Part shown: one piece after another, positions 25,560 to 36,322 of the stretch
Numbering within the stretch: the stretch's first letter is position 1
How the letters are laid out: every line of letters starts with the position of its first letter
Source: Methylococcaceae bacterium
GTDB lineage: Bacteria > Pseudomonadota > Gammaproteobacteria > Methylococcales > Methylomonadaceae
Length of the DNA: 51,080 nt
Reading direction: 5' to 3'
NCBI GenBank assembly: GCA_029937975.1
Contig: JAPYOW010000002.1
Location: 1-51,080 of the forward strand
Position numbers and translations under genes: made by a program
The notes under the pieces: generated by a model
Database searches by the model: none
Seen by the model: the letters and a program-made list of their open reading frames with translations, nothing else
What the model was told of the DNA's origin: nothing

Positions 25560-28500
25560 CTACTCCATTTCTATATTTACCGCCAACGATCGTATTTCTT
25601 TTATCAATACATTAAATGACTCTGGCATACCCGGATCCATAGTATGGTTGCCATCCACAATATTTTTATACATTCTGGTTCTCCCCGTTACGTCATCTGA
25701 CTTAACTGTCAGCATTTCCTGTAAGGTATAAGCCGCTCCATATGCTTCCAGGGCCCATACTTCCATTTCTCCAAAACGCTGCCCACCAAATTGCGCTTTA
25801 CCGCCCAAAGGTTGCTGTGTAACCAAACTATAAGGTCCCGTAGAACGGGCATGCATCTTATCATCAACCAAATGGTTCAGTTTCAGCATATACATATAAC
25901 CCACGGTAACTTCCCGTTCAAATGGTTCGCCCGTTAATCCATCATAAAGCGTAACTTGCCCATGTTCAGGTAAATCCGCCAATTTTAACATTGTGCGAAT
26001 TTCGTCTTCACTGGCACCATCAAACACTGGCGTTGCCATTGGAACACCTGCCACTAAATTAGCAGCCATTTCTAACAAGTCTTTATCCGAGAAAGAGTCA
26101 AGGTCTTCTTTTCTACCACTACTGTTGTAGATTTTATCCAGAAACTCACGTATTTCTACGATCTTAGATTGCGCCTCCAGCATTTTACCGATTTTGATGC
26201 CCAAACCTTTTGCCGCCCAACCCAGATGAGTTTCAAGTACCTGCCCCACATTCATGCGTGAAGGCACCCCCAATGGATTCAATAAAATATCCACCGGATT
26301 TCCATCTGCGGTATAAGGCATATCTTCAATCGGAACAATTTGGGAAATAACCCCTTTGTTTCCATGTCTTCCTGCCATTTTATCGCCAGGTTGAATGCGT
26401 TTTTTAACAGCCAGATAAACTTTAACCATTTTCAAAACACCGGGTGCTAAATCATCACCCATAGTGATTTTTTTACTCTTGATTTCAAATCTCTGTTCAA
26501 ATTCTTTACGCTGTTTTTCAATCTTGACAGCGATTGCTTCCAATTGAACATTCGTGGCTTCATCTTTAACTTTTATTTTCAGCCATTCAGAATGACGTAA
26601 ATCATCCAGCTGCTGCTGAGTTATCTCAGCCCCTTTAGCAAGCCCACCGATGGCAACATCGACTACTTTGCCTATGAGTAAGTTCGCCACACGACTAAAA
26701 ATGTCATTCTCAACAATCTTTAACTGATCATCCAGATCTTTTTTATAGCGCTTGACCTCGGCTTCTTCAATTTCCAGCGCTCTTTTATCTTTCTCAACGC
26801 CATCACGAGTAAACACCTGGACATCAATCACGGTTGCACGAATATTACCTGGCACTCTTAACGAAGTATCCTTAACATCCGCTGCTTTTTCACCAAAAAT
26901 TGCACGTAGCAGTTTTTCTTCAGGCGTTAACTGTGTTTCACCCTTCGGTGTCACTTTACCTACCAGAATGTCACCACCTTTGACTTCTGCACCCACATAA
27001 ACGATGCCCGATTCATCCAGTTTGGACAGCGCTTCTTCACTTACATTAGGAATATCTGCGGTAATTTCTTCCGGGCGATGCTTAGTCTCTCTGGCGACAC
27101 ACGTTTTTTCTTCAATATGAATCGTTGTAAAACGGTCTTCCTTCACCACGCGCTCAGACACCAGAATTGAATCTTCAAAGTTGTATCCATTCCATGGCAT
27201 AAACGCAATCAGCATATTTTGCCCCAACGCCAGCTCGCCAATATCCGTCGACGGACCATCAGCCAGAAGATCTCCAGACACTACTGTTTCACCTGGGCGC
27301 ACTAATGGCTTTTGGTTAATACAGGTATTTTGATTTGAACGCGTGTATTTTGTGAGTGTATAAATGTCAACATCAGGCACGCCTTCTATAGTTTCGCTAT
27401 CATTCACTTTAACTACAATTCTGGCAGCATCGACAGTTTCAATAATACCACCACGCTTCGACACCACGGCCACGCCTGAATCCTTGGCGACCACGCGTTC
27501 CATGCCAGTACCTACCAAAGGCTTTTCTGCTCTTAAGGTAGGCACAGCCTGACGCTGCATGTTTGAACCCATCAGGGCTCTGTTTGCATCATCATGCTCT
27601 AAAAATGGAATAATCGATGCCGCAACCGAGACAATCTGCTTGGAGGACACATCCATATATTGCACATTTTCCACAGATGCCAGGGTAAATTCATCTTTGT
27701 ATCGTGCTGACACCATCCCATCGGTCATTTTGCCATTTTCGTCCATAGCAACACTGGCCTGGGCAATCACAAAATCACCCTCTTCAATCGCCGACAAATA
27801 ATCTACCTTATCGGTGACAACGCCATTTTTAACCTGCCTATAAGGTGTTTCTAAAAACCCATAAGAATTTGTTCGCGAATACACAGACAGCGAATTAATC
27901 AATCCGATATTCGGACCCTCAGGTGTTTCAATCGGGCAAACACGACCATAATGCGTAGTGTGTACATCTCGCACTTCAAAACCAGCTCTTTCCCTTGCCA
28001 GTCCACCAGGACCTAATGCGGATACCCGTCTTTTATGGGTCACTTGTGATAATGGATTGTTTTGATCCATAAATTGCGACAATTGACTGGAACCAAAAAA
28101 TTCTTTGACGGCAGCAGAAACAGGTTTTGCATTGATAATTTCCTGCGGCATATAGCCTTCAGAATCAGCCAACGTCAAACGTTCCCTAACGGCTCTTTCT
28201 ACCCGAACCAAACCAATACGGAATTGGTTTTCAATCATTTCACCGACAGATCTAACCCGTCTATTCCCTAGGTGATCAATATCATCGACGATGCCATCCC
28301 CGTTTCGAATAGCAATTAATTCTTTTAAGACATCAACAATATCTTCTTTGCTTAATGTGCCTTCACCTTCTGTTTCTTCTCGACGTAACCGGCGATTGAA
28401 CTTCATTCGTCCTACCGCAGACAAGTCATAACGATCCGTGGTAAAGAACAGATTAGAAAAAAGGTTCTCAGCAGAGTCTTTGGTAGGTGGCTCTCCAGGA

Positions 28501-29630
28501 CGCATCATGCGATAGATTTCGACCAAACCCTCTAATCGATTAGTGGTGGAATCCAATCTCATGGCATTGGACATGTAAGCCCCTTTGCCTATCTCATTGA
28601 CGTACAAAACATTGAAGTCTTTCACGCCCGCATCTATCAGCACTTGAATTAACTCTTCAGTGAGTTCATCATTGACATTGGCAATGAGTTCACCGGTCGC
28701 TTCATCCACTATATTATGAGCTAAAATCTTTCCATGTAAATATGCTTTCGGCACTTCAATCTGCGTGATGCCAGCCTTATCCATTTTTCGTGTATGTTTG
28801 GCTGTAATCCTGCGCCCGTCTTCGATATAAACTTCACCCTCATGTTTAAAATCAAAGGACGCTATTTCTCCACGCAAACGCTCAGGAATAAGATGGTAAA
28901 TAACGCTGTCTGCATTAAAGCTGAATTTATTGGTTTCGAAGAACATGTCTATCATGTCTTCGTTACTATACCCCAGAGCCCTTAACAGGATGGTTGCAGG
29001 TATTTTGCGTCGTCTATCTATTCTTACGAAAACAGAGTCTTTATGATCAAATTCAAAATCTAGCCATGATCCACGATACGGGATAACTCTGGCGTTATAG
29101 AGCAATTTGCCTGAAGAGTGTGTTTTACCTTTATCATGATCAAAGAAAACACCTGGCGAACGATGCAGTTGTGACACAATAACCCGCTCAGTGCCATTGA
29201 TTACAAAAGTTCCATTGTCTGTCATCAAAGGCAACTCACCCATGTAGACTTCTTGTTCACGAATATCTTTTACTACTTTTGCTGAAACAGGCGCTTCTTT
29301 GTCATAGATAACCAAACGCACCTTAACGCGTAATGGCGCAGCATACGTCGCCCCACGCTGCTGACATTCTTTTACATCAAAGGCTGGCTCACCTAATCTG
29401 TATTCCACATATTCAACCTCTGCATAGCCAGAATGGCTTACAATAGGAAACACACTGTTAAATGCACCGTGCAAACCACACTGCTTTCTTTTTTTAGGCT
29501 TTACGCCAGATTGCAGAAAACCAGCATATGAGTCAATCTGTGTTGCCAATAGATAAGGCACCTCAAGTACTGTTGTCGTTTTCTCAAAATTGTTTCGAAT
29601 ACGCTTTTTTTCGGTAAAAGAATAGGTCAT
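25560..29630 (-). CDS. rpoB: DNA-directed RNA polymerase subunit beta
   Basis: [34 protein letters not shown]; full-length 1356 aa. Confidence 0.99.
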   Translation of the reverse strand: MTYSFTEKKRIRNNFEKTTTVLEVPYLLATQIDSYAGFLQSGVKPKKRKQCGLHGAFNSVFPIVSHSGYAEVEYVEYRLGEPAFDVKECQQRGATYAAPLRVKVRLVIYDKEAPVSAKVVKDIREQEVYMGELPLMTDNGTFVINGTERVIVSQLHRSPGVFFDHDKGKTHSSGKLLYNARVIPYRGSWLDFEFDHKDSVFVRIDRRRKIPATILLRALGYSNEDMIDMFFETNKFSFNADSVIYHLIPERLRGEIASFDFKHEGEVYIEDGRRITAKHTRKMDKAGITQIEVPKAYLHGKILAHNIVDEATGELIANVNDELTEELIQVLIDAGVKDFNVLYVNEIGKGAYMSNAMRLDSTTNRLEGLVEIYRMMRPGEPPTKDSAENLFSNLFFTTDRYDLSAVGRMKFNRRLRREETEGEGTLSKEDIVDVLKELIAIRNGDGIVDDIDHLGNRRVRSVGEMIENQFRIGLVRVERAVRERLTLADSEGYMPQEIINAKPVSAAVKEFFGSSQLSQFMDQNNPLSQVTHKRRVSALGPGGLARERAGFEVRDVHTTHYGRVCPIETPEGPNIGLINSLSVYSRTNSYGFLETPYRQVKNGVVTDKVDYLSAIEEGDFVIAQASVAMDENGKMTDGMVSARYKDEFTLASVENVQYMDVSSKQIVSVAASIIPFLEHDDANRALMGSNMQRQAVPTLRAEKPLVGTGMERVVAKDSGVAVVSKRGGIIETVDAARIVVKVNDSETIEGVPDVDIYTLTKYTRSNQNTCINQKPLVRPGETVVSGDLLADGPSTDIGELALGQNMLIAFMPWNGYNFEDSILVSERVVKEDRFTTIHIEEKTCVARETKHRPEEITADIPNVSEEALSKLDESGIVYVGAEVKGGDILVGKVTPKGETQLTPEEKLLRAIFGEKAADVKDTSLRVPGNIRATVIDVQVFTRDGVEKDKRALEIEEAEVKRYKKDLDDQLKIVENDIFSRVANLLIGKVVDVAIGGLAKGAEITQQQLDDLRHSEWLKIKVKDEATNVQLEAIAVKIEKQRKEFEQRFEIKSKKITMGDDLAPGVLKMVKVYLAVKKRIQPGDKMAGRHGNKGVISQIVPIEDMPYTADGNPVDILLNPLGVPSRMNVGQVLETHLGWAAKGLGIKIGKMLEAQSKIVEIREFLDKIYNSSGRKEDLDSFSDKDLLEMAANLVAGVPMATPVFDGASEDEIRTMLKLADLPEHGQVTLYDGLTGEPFEREVTVGYMYMLKLNHLVDDKMHARSTGPYSLVTQQPLGGKAQFGGQRFGEMEVWALEAYGAAYTLQEMLTVKSDDVTGRTRMYKNIVDGNHTMDPGMPESFNVLIKEIRSLAVNIEME

Positions 29631-29718
29631 ATTGCTTCCATACCTTCAATCATGGATTTTTAACATTTGCTCAAACTAAGGAGAATCCTTAATTCAAACA
29701 AGACTTACTACAAACACT

Positions 29719-29747
29719 AAAAGGCCGGCGGCAAATTGCCACCAGCC
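29719..29747 (-). terminator. Attenuator-like hairpin between rplL and rpoB
   Basis: Minus strand GGCTGGTGGC-AATTT-GCCGCCGGCC followed by TTTT; two G-U pairs. Confidence 0.65.
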
Positions 29748-29822
29748 CATTATCAAGACTTAGAGAACTTCAAAAAAGAATCAAATTATTTTCAATACCT
29801 CTCCAAATCTTCATAGCTCTCG

Positions 29823-30191
29823 CTATTTGATTTCTGCAGACGCACCGGCAGCTTCAAGAGTTGCCACTGTTTCTTCTGCATCAGTTTTACTTACACCTTC
29901 TTTAACAGCTGTAGGTGTACCTTCAACGGCTGCTTTAGCATCTTTCAGACCCAGGCCTGTAATAGCTCTTACCGCTTTAATCACGGCAACTTTAGTTGCG
30001 CCAAATGAAGTTAATATAACGTCAAATTCAGTTTGCTCTTCAGCAGAAGCACCACCACCATCAGCCGGTGCTGCCGCAGCAACTGCTGCTGTAACGCCAA
30101 ACTTTTCTTCCATCGCTGAAATTAAATCAACGATTTCCATCACAGTCATGTTTGAAACTGCTTCTAAGATATCTTCTTGTGAAATTGCCAT
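29823..30191 (-). CDS. rplL: 50S ribosomal protein L7/L12
   Basis: [38 protein letters not shown]. Confidence 0.98.
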   Translation of the reverse strand: MAISQEDILEAVSNMTVMEIVDLISAMEEKFGVTAAVAAAAPADGGGASAEEQTEFDVILTSFGATKVAVIKAVRAITGLGLKDAKAAVEGTPTAVKEGVSKTDAEETVATLEAAGASAEIK

Positions 30192-30227
30192 TTCTAATAT
30201 TCCTCTAAAATAGGTTGTAACAGGTAT

Positions 30228-30755
30228 TTAAGCTTCAACTGGTTCAGCTGGTTCAGCTGGTTCAGCTGCTTGCATTTGATCTCTAAGTGCTGCCAATGTG
30301 CGCGCCAGTTTTGCAACAGGTGCTTTCATTACAGCCATAATCAAACTAATACCTTCATCGCGCGTAGGCATACTTGCCAAACGTGCCAACTCAGATACAT
30401 CGAGTGATTGACCATCAAACGCAATAACCTTAGCAATTAGCTTATTGTTGGTTTTTGCAAAATCGTTAACTAATCGTGCCGCTGCACCAGGTGCTTCCAT
30501 TGAAAATGCTAAAATTAATGGACCTTTCAACCCATCTTGCATACATTCAAATTCAGTCCCTGCAATTGCGCGCTTTGCCAAAGTGTTTTTAACCACTCGC
30601 AAATAAACATTCATTTCTTTTGCTTTAACGCGTAATGCAGTTAACTCAGTTACAGTCAAACCACGATATTCAGCTGCCACAGCGGATAATGCTTTAGCAG
30701 CATACTGAGCAACTTCATCAACAACTACCTTTTTGCTATCTTGGTTTAATGCCAC
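30228..30755 (-). CDS. rplJ: 50S ribosomal protein L10
   Basis: ALNQDSKKVVVDEVAQYAAKALSAVAAEYRGLTV. Confidence 0.97.
   Translation of the reverse strand: MALNQDSKKVVVDEVAQYAAKALSAVAAEYRGLTVTELTALRVKAKEMNVYLRVVKNTLAKRAIAGTEFECMQDGLKGPLILAFSMEAPGAAARLVNDFAKTNNKLIAKVIAFDGQSLDVSELARLASMPTRDEGISLIMAVMKAPVAKLARTLAALRDQMQAAEPAEPAEPVEA
30241..30267. repeat. Three tandem 9-bp repeats (GGTTCAGCT) encoding an EPA repeat at the L10 C-terminus
   Basis: Direct reading; protein tail AEPAEPAEPVEA. Confidence 0.9.
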
Positions 30756-31016
30756 AGATTACCTCCGGTAATTTTTCAGACTTTCGTCCGAATTTAATAA
30801 AACACATTTTTTACAATGCACCTTACGGTTCCCTCACCCATATTCCGGTAGAGCTCTTCCGCCTGCGCTGGCTTATCACTATGGATAAATTACGCTTGTC
30901 TGCACCAACGGTCTTTGACGGTTGCCATATACCGGCAACCCAAAGTTTTGAACACTTCGCGGATTTATAAAAAATCCAGTCGAAGCTTACTACTTAGTTT
31001 TTCAATTTGAAAAACT
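30756..31016 (-). promoter_or_regulatory. rplJ leader region (candidate L10-leader type autoregulatory RNA)
   Basis: ~260-nt gap between rplA and rplJ; hairpins GTTGCCGGTATATGGCAAC and AGTTTTTCAAATTGAAAAACT on the minus strand; position matches the known L10(L12)4-regulated leader. Confidence 0.5.
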
Positions 31017-31022
31017 CAACTA

Positions 31023-31724
31023 TTATTTGCCTACGTCTATGCTTGATTGATCAATCCATAAACCCGGACCCATTGTTGAAGAAATACCAATCCTCTTCAA
31101 ATAAATCCCTTTTGCTGATGCAGGCTTACCCTTCTTCAAATCGGCGATCAAGAATTCCAGGTTCTCCTTGATTGCAGTCTCATCAAATGAAACCTTACCA
31201 ATTGAACAATGAATAATTCCGCCTTTGTCCGTACGATATCTTACCTGACCCGACTTCGCGTTTTTCACAGCAGTGGCAACATCAGGTGTTACGGTACCGA
31301 CCTTAGGGTTAGGCATCAGACCTCTTGGTCCAAGAATTTGTCCTAACTGACCGACCACTCGCATGGCGTCAGGTGATGCAATCACCACATCAAAATCCAT
31401 TTCCCCTTTTTTTACTTGTGCAGCCAAATCATCCATACCGACAATGTCAGCACCGGCTTCTTTCGCAGCATCAGCATTAGGGCCTTGAGTGAATACCGCA
31501 ACCCGCACAGTTTTTCCCGTACCATGTGGCAAAACAGATGCACCACGTACATTCTGGTCTGATTTTCTTGCGTCAACGCCTAAAACCACACTGACGTCCA
31601 CACCCTCATTAAATTTTTCGTTAGCAAATTCTTTTAATATAGCAACACTCTCTGTGATTGAATATTGCTTACTTTTATCAACTTTTGCCGCAATTAATGT
31701 TGCTTTCTTAGATAACTTAGTCAC
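31023..31724 (-). CDS. rplA: 50S ribosomal protein L1
   Basis: [41 protein letters not shown]. Confidence 0.98.
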   Translation of the reverse strand: MTKLSKKATLIAAKVDKSKQYSITESVAILKEFANEKFNEGVDVSVVLGVDARKSDQNVRGASVLPHGTGKTVRVAVFTQGPNADAAKEAGADIVGMDDLAAQVKKGEMDFDVVIASPDAMRVVGQLGQILGPRGLMPNPKVGTVTPDVATAVKNAKSGQVRYRTDKGGIIHCSIGKVSFDETAIKENLEFLIADLKKGKPASAKGIYLKRIGISSTMGPGLWIDQSSIDVGK

Positions 31725-32156
31725 TTACAAACCCTCCACATCCAGACCCATGCTCCGTGCACTGCCCGCGATAATTTTTACTGCAGCGTCCATATCTGTT
31801 GCATTAAGATCTTGCATTTTCAGAGTTGCAATTTCTTCTAGCTGGGCACGTGTTACCGTCCCTACTTTTACAGTGTTAGGTGTGCCACTGCCTTTTTGAA
31901 TGCCCACAGCCTTTCTTAATAGGACTGCAGCAGGCGGTGTTTTAGTAATAAAAGTAAAACTTTTATCACTGTAAACTGAAATGACCACCGGAATAGGCAG
32001 TCCTTTTTCCATATCACCGGTTTTGGCATTAAATGCTTTACAAAACTCCATGATATTAAGACCATGCTGTCCTAACGCAGGACCCACGGGTGGGCTCGGG
32101 TTCGCTTCCCCGGCTTTAACTTGCAATTTAATATATGCGTCTACTTTTTTCGCCAT
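31725..32156 (-). CDS. rplK: 50S ribosomal protein L11
   Basis: [38 protein letters not shown]. Confidence 0.98.
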   Translation of the reverse strand: MAKKVDAYIKLQVKAGEANPSPPVGPALGQHGLNIMEFCKAFNAKTGDMEKGLPIPVVISVYSDKSFTFITKTPPAAVLLRKAVGIQKGSGTPNTVKVGTVTRAQLEEIATLKMQDLNATDMDAAVKIIAGSARSMGLDVEGL

Positions 32157-32256
32157 CTTTCACTCCAAATGGGTGCAAACGCTTTTCAGCTCCCCAAGAA
32201 ACAAAAATCCCTATCCTCGATAAAGAACAGAGATTCTACTTAAATAATAATACTGC

Positions 32257-32790
32257 CTATTGCTTTTCAACTTGGCCAAATTCTAATTCTACAGGGGTTG
32301 AGCGACCAAAAATCAAAACAGATACTTTTAACCTGCTCTTTTCGTAATTCACTTCTTCTATATTGCCATTAAAGTCCTTAAACGGCCCGTCAACCACTCT
32401 GATAAGCTCCCCAACCTCATACATTATCTTAGGTCTTGGTTTGTTTACCCCGTCCTCCACTCTATGCAGAATTGCATTCGCTTCTTTTTCTGAAATAGGT
32501 GCAGGTCTATCAGACGTCCCGCCAATAAAACCCAGAACTCTAGGGATATTACGCACCAAATGCCAGGTCTCATCAGTCAACTCCATCTGCACTAACACAT
32601 AACCGGGGAAAAACTTTCTATCACTTTTCCGCTGCTGACCCATCCGCATTTCAACAACTTCTTCTGTCGGCACCAGTATTTTTCCAAAACTAGCCTGTAA
32701 CCCTTCCAGCTCAATCTTCTCTTGTAACGCTAATTGAACTTTATTTTCATAATTTGAATATGCATGCACCACATACCAGCGAAGTGACAT
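32257..32790 (-). CDS. nusG: Transcription termination/antitermination protein NusG
   Basis: [15 protein letters not shown]...[12 protein letters not shown]-terminal KOW. Confidence 0.98.
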   Translation of the reverse strand: MSLRWYVVHAYSNYENKVQLALQEKIELEGLQASFGKILVPTEEVVEMRMGQQRKSDRKFFPGYVLVQMELTDETWHLVRNIPRVLGFIGGTSDRPAPISEKEANAILHRVEDGVNKPRPKIMYEVGELIRVVDGPFKDFNGNIEEVNYEKSRLKVSVLIFGRSTPVELEFGQVEKQ

Positions 32791-32793
32791 TTT

Positions 32794-33180
32794 CTAACCC
32801 CCCTGACCGGTCAGGATTTTAATCCCCCAGAACAGAAACATATCTAAAAACCATAAAATCAAACCTACCAGAAATACCATACCAAAAACCAGCAGAGTTG
32901 TTTTTACGGTTTCTTCGCGACTAGGCCAGACGACCTTCCTAACCTCTTGCTTTGCCTCTAAAGCAAAGAGCCAAACATTTCTACCTGCATCCGTAGTTAA
33001 CATAATGCCTAAAGCCAGGATGACCACGGCCACTAATACCAACACTCTATACAAAAGTATAAATCCAGGTACATCAGCAAAATAATAAAACGCTGCCACA
33101 CCCGCCACCACAAATACAAGAGATAAAGCTTGTTTTACCACATCAAGGATTTTTGACGTATCTTCTGCCTGTGCATTCAT
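32794..33180 (-). CDS. secE: Preprotein translocase subunit SecE
   Basis: EVRKVVWPSREETVKTTLLV. Confidence 0.97.
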   Translation of the reverse strand: MNAQAEDTSKILDVVKQALSLVFVVAGVAAFYYFADVPGFILLYRVLVLVAVVILALGIMLTTDAGRNVWLFALEAKQEVRKVVWPSREETVKTTLLVFGMVFLVGLILWFLDMFLFWGIKILTGQGG

Positions 33181-33221
33181 TTATTAATCTTTGGAGTTAA
33201 TCATTGAGTTATCTTCTGAAC

Positions 33222-33297
33222 TGGCAGGCCAGGAGGGACTCGAACCCACAACCTGCGGTTTTGGAGACCGCTGCTCTACCAATTGAGCCACTGACCT
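33222..33297 (-). tRNA. tRNA-Trp (CCA)
   Basis: Cloverleaf AGGTCAGTGGCTCAATTGGTAGAGCAGCGGTCTCCAAAACCGCAGGTTGTGGGTTCGAGTCCCTCCTGGCCTGCCA. Confidence 0.97.
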
Positions 33298-33324
33298 AAT
33301 TCAGAAAACCATAAAGAACTGACT

Positions 33325-33353
33325 ATTATATTCAATTTGTTTCTATATGACAA
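33325..33353 (-). promoter_or_regulatory. Strong sigma70 promoter for tRNA-Trp-secE-nusG
   Basis: Minus strand TTGTCA-N17-TATAAT, -10 about 27 nt before the tRNA 5' end. Confidence 0.8.
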
Positions 33354-33519
33354 CAAAAATAAACATATCAATTTCAGTACTCGCCCCCAGAAAGGGCTTA
33401 TTATTTGCGCTGCTAATCTGGCGCATAGAATTACAGAAGGTTTGCCGCCTCCGATTACTAAAACAAGGCGACAAAAATGCCCGGAGGGGGTTAGCACTCC
33501 CCACTGGCGAAAATAAAAC

Positions 33520-33595
<76 letters not shown>

Positions 33596-33610
33596 ACTTG
33601 AAATCCTCGA

Positions 33611-33684
33611 TGGAGCGGGTGATGGGAATCGAACCCACGTAATCAGCTTGGAAGGCTGGAGTTCTACCATTGAACTACACCCGC
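33611..33684 (-). tRNA. tRNA-Gly (TCC)
   Basis: GCGGGTGTAGTTCAATGGTAGAACTCCAGCCTTCCAAGCTGATTACGTGGGTTCGATTCCCATCACCCGCTCCA. Confidence 0.96.
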
Positions 33685-33706
33685 AGATTTTACTTTTTTA
33701 GATAGA

Positions 33707-33791
33707 TGGTGGAGGGGGGAGGATTCGAACCTCCGAAGGTAGAACCGTCAGATTTACAGTCTGATCCCTTTGGCCACTCGGGAACCCCTCC
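33707..33791 (-). tRNA. tRNA-Tyr (GTA)
   Basis: GGAGGGGTTCCCGAGTGG...CAGACTGTAAATCTG...GGTTCGAATCCTCCCCCCTCCACCA, class II long variable arm. Confidence 0.97.
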
Positions 33792-33807
33792 TGATCCAGA
33801 ACCGACT

Positions 33808-33836
33808 ATTATGAAGCTGTTTAAAGCAATAGTCAA
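33808..33836 (-). promoter_or_regulatory. Sigma70 promoter of the tRNA-Tyr-Gly-Thr array
   Basis: Minus strand TTGACT-N17-CATAAT, 16 nt before the tRNA-Tyr 5' end. Confidence 0.8.
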
Positions 33837-33892
33837 TGTTTTTTTAAAAAACCTATATTTAGCCACTCGTTTCATGGCCAGCCATTTCTAGC

Positions 33893-34456
33893 TTAATTGA
33901 TTTGGCTCATTGCAGCCGACACATCACCCAAAACAATGCTATCCATTTGCGTGCGCAGCGCATCAAAAGCATATAACAGCTTTTCACGGTCCGGCTTTGA
34001 ATAATTAGACAGCACATAATCGGCAACCGGCCTACCTGAAGCAGGACGAGCAATACCTAGCCGCGCCCGATAAAAATCCTTAGCCCCCAGATTCGCTATA
34101 ATATCTCGCAAACCATTATGGCCCGCATGCCCGCCGCCCATTTTCAGCTTTATCACACCGACATCAAAATCCAGCTCATCATGAACCACTAGAATCTCAT
34201 GGCTTGCAATCTTATAAAACCTGGCAACACTGGCTACCGAAACACCGCTGCGATTCATAAAAGTCTGCGGCTTGAGCAGCAACACCTTACTCCCACCGAC
34301 AAAGATATTGGCTACTAGCCCCTGAAACTTAGATTCTTTCGACCATGCCGCCGAGAACCCTTCAAGCAAGTAATCTAAAAACAAAAACCCGGCATTATGC
34401 CGGGTTTTTTCGTACTGCTGCCCAGGATTACCCAGGCCGACAATCAATTTAATCAA
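33893..34456 (-). CDS. pth: Peptidyl-tRNA hydrolase
   Basis: KLIVGLGNPGQQYEKTRHNAGFLFLD. Confidence 0.98.
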   Translation of the reverse strand: MIKLIVGLGNPGQQYEKTRHNAGFLFLDYLLEGFSAAWSKESKFQGLVANIFVGGSKVLLLKPQTFMNRSGVSVASVARFYKIASHEILVVHDELDFDVGVIKLKMGGGHAGHNGLRDIIANLGAKDFYRARLGIARPASGRPVADYVLSNYSKPDREKLLYAFDALRTQMDSIVLGDVSAAMSQIN

Positions 34457-34479
34457 TTTCTACAATATATCCGAATAAA

Positions 34480-35130
34480 TTATGCTTCTTCGGCTGCATC
34501 ACCCTCAGCAGCACCAGCCACATCAGCATCAGCATCATCATCTTCACTAACTGCTCTAATCTTAAGCACCTGAGCAACAGTATGATCATGGTCTCCCTTT
34601 TGTCCCAATGCCACAATGTCAACGCCTTCTGGCATAACAATATCGGTCAAATGGACTGAAAACCCCATCTCTAGAGCCGCTAAATCTACTTCAATATATT
34701 CCGGTAATACCGCAGGCAAACAGGAAACCTCAACATCAACCATGGCATGGGTAATAACACCGCCCATTTTTACGCCCACACAAATATCTTCATTGATAAA
34801 ATGCAAAGGCACTCTTGCTTTCAAAGTATGCGATTCATCGATTCGCAAAAAATCCAGATGCAATACCCGTGGTCTTGAAGGATGTCTTTGAATACCTTTT
34901 AATATGGTCTTCTCTGTCTTGCCATCGATGGTCAAATCCAGCACATGGGAATAAACCGCCTCATTCTCAAGATGCTTGAGAACATCATTGTGATCTAAAA
35001 TGATCGACTGAGGAGCCGCTTCGCCACCATAGACTATAGCGGGTATATTACCCCCGCGACGCACTGCTCTTGCTGCAGATTTACCGGAAAGATCGCGATT
35101 TTCAGCTACGAACTCAAACACATTAGACAT
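34480..35130 (-). CDS. rplY: 50S ribosomal protein L25/general stress protein Ctc (start revised)
   Basis: VFEFVAENRDLSGKSAARAVRRGGNIPAIVYGG; ORF track starts at a TTG (35142), but GGAG (SD) lies within that extension and the ATG at 35130 is better placed. Confidence 0.93.
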   Translation of the reverse strand: MSNVFEFVAENRDLSGKSAARAVRRGGNIPAIVYGGEAAPQSIILDHNDVLKHLENEAVYSHVLDLTIDGKTEKTILKGIQRHPSRPRVLHLDFLRIDESHTLKARVPLHFINEDICVGVKMGGVITHAMVDVEVSCLPAVLPEYIEVDLAALEMGFSVHLTDIVMPEGVDIVALGQKGDHDHTVAQVLKIRAVSEDDDADADVAGAAEGDAAEEA

Positions 35131-35190
35131 TTCATTCTCCAAAACATGCCCTCATCAGACATGCACTTTTCTTTAACTATTAAAATAATA

Positions 35191-36144
35191 TTAATCAACA
35201 TAGAGCGAACTTACCGACTCACTCTCCGCAATTCGTCTGATTGTTTCAGCCAGCATCCCAGCAACACTTAACTGTCGAATTTTTTCCACCGCCAACAATT
35301 CTTCATTTAACGGTATGGTATCTGTCACCACCAGCTCATCCAGCACAGATTCCCTTATGTTTTTAGCTGCCGGTCCTGATAGCACCGGATGCGTACAATA
35401 AGCAACCACTTTCACAGCCCCTTTTGCCTTAAGTGCTTTAGCCGCACTACACAAGGTGCCCGCTGTATCGACCAGATCGTCAACCATGATACAGGTTCGC
35501 CCCTCAACATCACCGATAATATGCATGACCTCAGACACATTCGCCTTTGGCCGGCGCTTATCTATAATGGCCAGGTCCGCATCACCCAATCGCTTAGCTA
35601 GCGCTCTCGCCCTGACTACGCCACCCACATCAGGCGACACCACAATTAAATTATCGCGTTTCTGGCGCCAGATGTCAGCCAGCAATAACGGTGAAGCATA
35701 TACATTATCCACCGGAATATCAAAAAAACCCTGAATCTGGTCGGCATGTAAATCTATCGTTAATATCCGGTCTGCCCCTGCAGTATCCAGCATATTCGCC
35801 ACTAACTTAGCGGTAATAGGCACCCTTGCAGATCTTGTACGCCTATCTTGTCGGGCATAACCATAGTAAGGAATGACCGCTGTTACACGCTGAGCCGAGG
35901 CTCTTTTTAAAGCATCAATCATGACCAACAACTCCATCAGATGCTCGTTGGCCGGAGAACAGGTCGGCTGAATGATAAAAACATCCCTGCCTCGCACAGT
36001 CTCCTCAATCTCAACCCCTATCTCGCCATCTTTAAAGCGGCTCACTGTCGCCATACCCAATCGTACATTTAACTTCTTCGCTATACCTTCAGATAAGGCT
36101 CTATTAGCATTACCGGAAAATATCATCATTGAAGAGTCAGGCAT
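35191..36144 (-). CDS. prs: Ribose-phosphate pyrophosphokinase
   Basis: [19 protein letters not shown]...[14 protein letters not shown]. Confidence 0.98.
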   Translation of the reverse strand: MPDSSMMIFSGNANRALSEGIAKKLNVRLGMATVSRFKDGEIGVEIEETVRGRDVFIIQPTCSPANEHLMELLVMIDALKRASAQRVTAVIPYYGYARQDRRTRSARVPITAKLVANMLDTAGADRILTIDLHADQIQGFFDIPVDNVYASPLLLADIWRQKRDNLIVVSPDVGGVVRARALAKRLGDADLAIIDKRRPKANVSEVMHIIGDVEGRTCIMVDDLVDTAGTLCSAAKALKAKGAVKVVAYCTHPVLSGPAAKNIRESVLDELVVTDTIPLNEELLAVEKIRQLSVAGMLAETIRRIAESESVSSLYVD

Positions 36145-36189
36145 TTAAGCACTCCGTTGGCTATTACAAATGGAGATTGTGTGAATACC

Positions 36190-36219
36190 TACAGGCAAGA
36201 CCCAAGGTCTTTGCCTGTA
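36190..36219 (-). promoter_or_regulatory. Stem-loop between tRNA-Gln and prs
   Basis: TACAGGCAAGACC-CAA-GGTC(T)TTGCCTGTA, one bulged T. Confidence 0.5.
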
Positions 36220-36232
36220 TGTACTCGGTAAA

Positions 36233-36307
36233 TGGCTGGGCTACCAGGATTCGAACCTGGGTATGCGGAGATCAAAACCCCGTGCCTTACCGCTTGGCGA
36301 TAGCCCA
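36233..36307 (-). tRNA. tRNA-Gln (TTG)
   Basis: TGGGCTATCGCCAAGCGGTAAGGCACGGGGTTTTGATCTCCGCATACCCAGGTTCGAATCCTGGTAGCCCAGCCA. Confidence 0.97.
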
Positions 36308-36322
36308 AAAAAACGATTTATA

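Noticed and set aside
25560-29630. Possible rifampicin-resistance substitutions in rpoB
   Set aside because: RRDR region [30 protein letters not shown] keeps the key wild-type Q, D, H and S residues.
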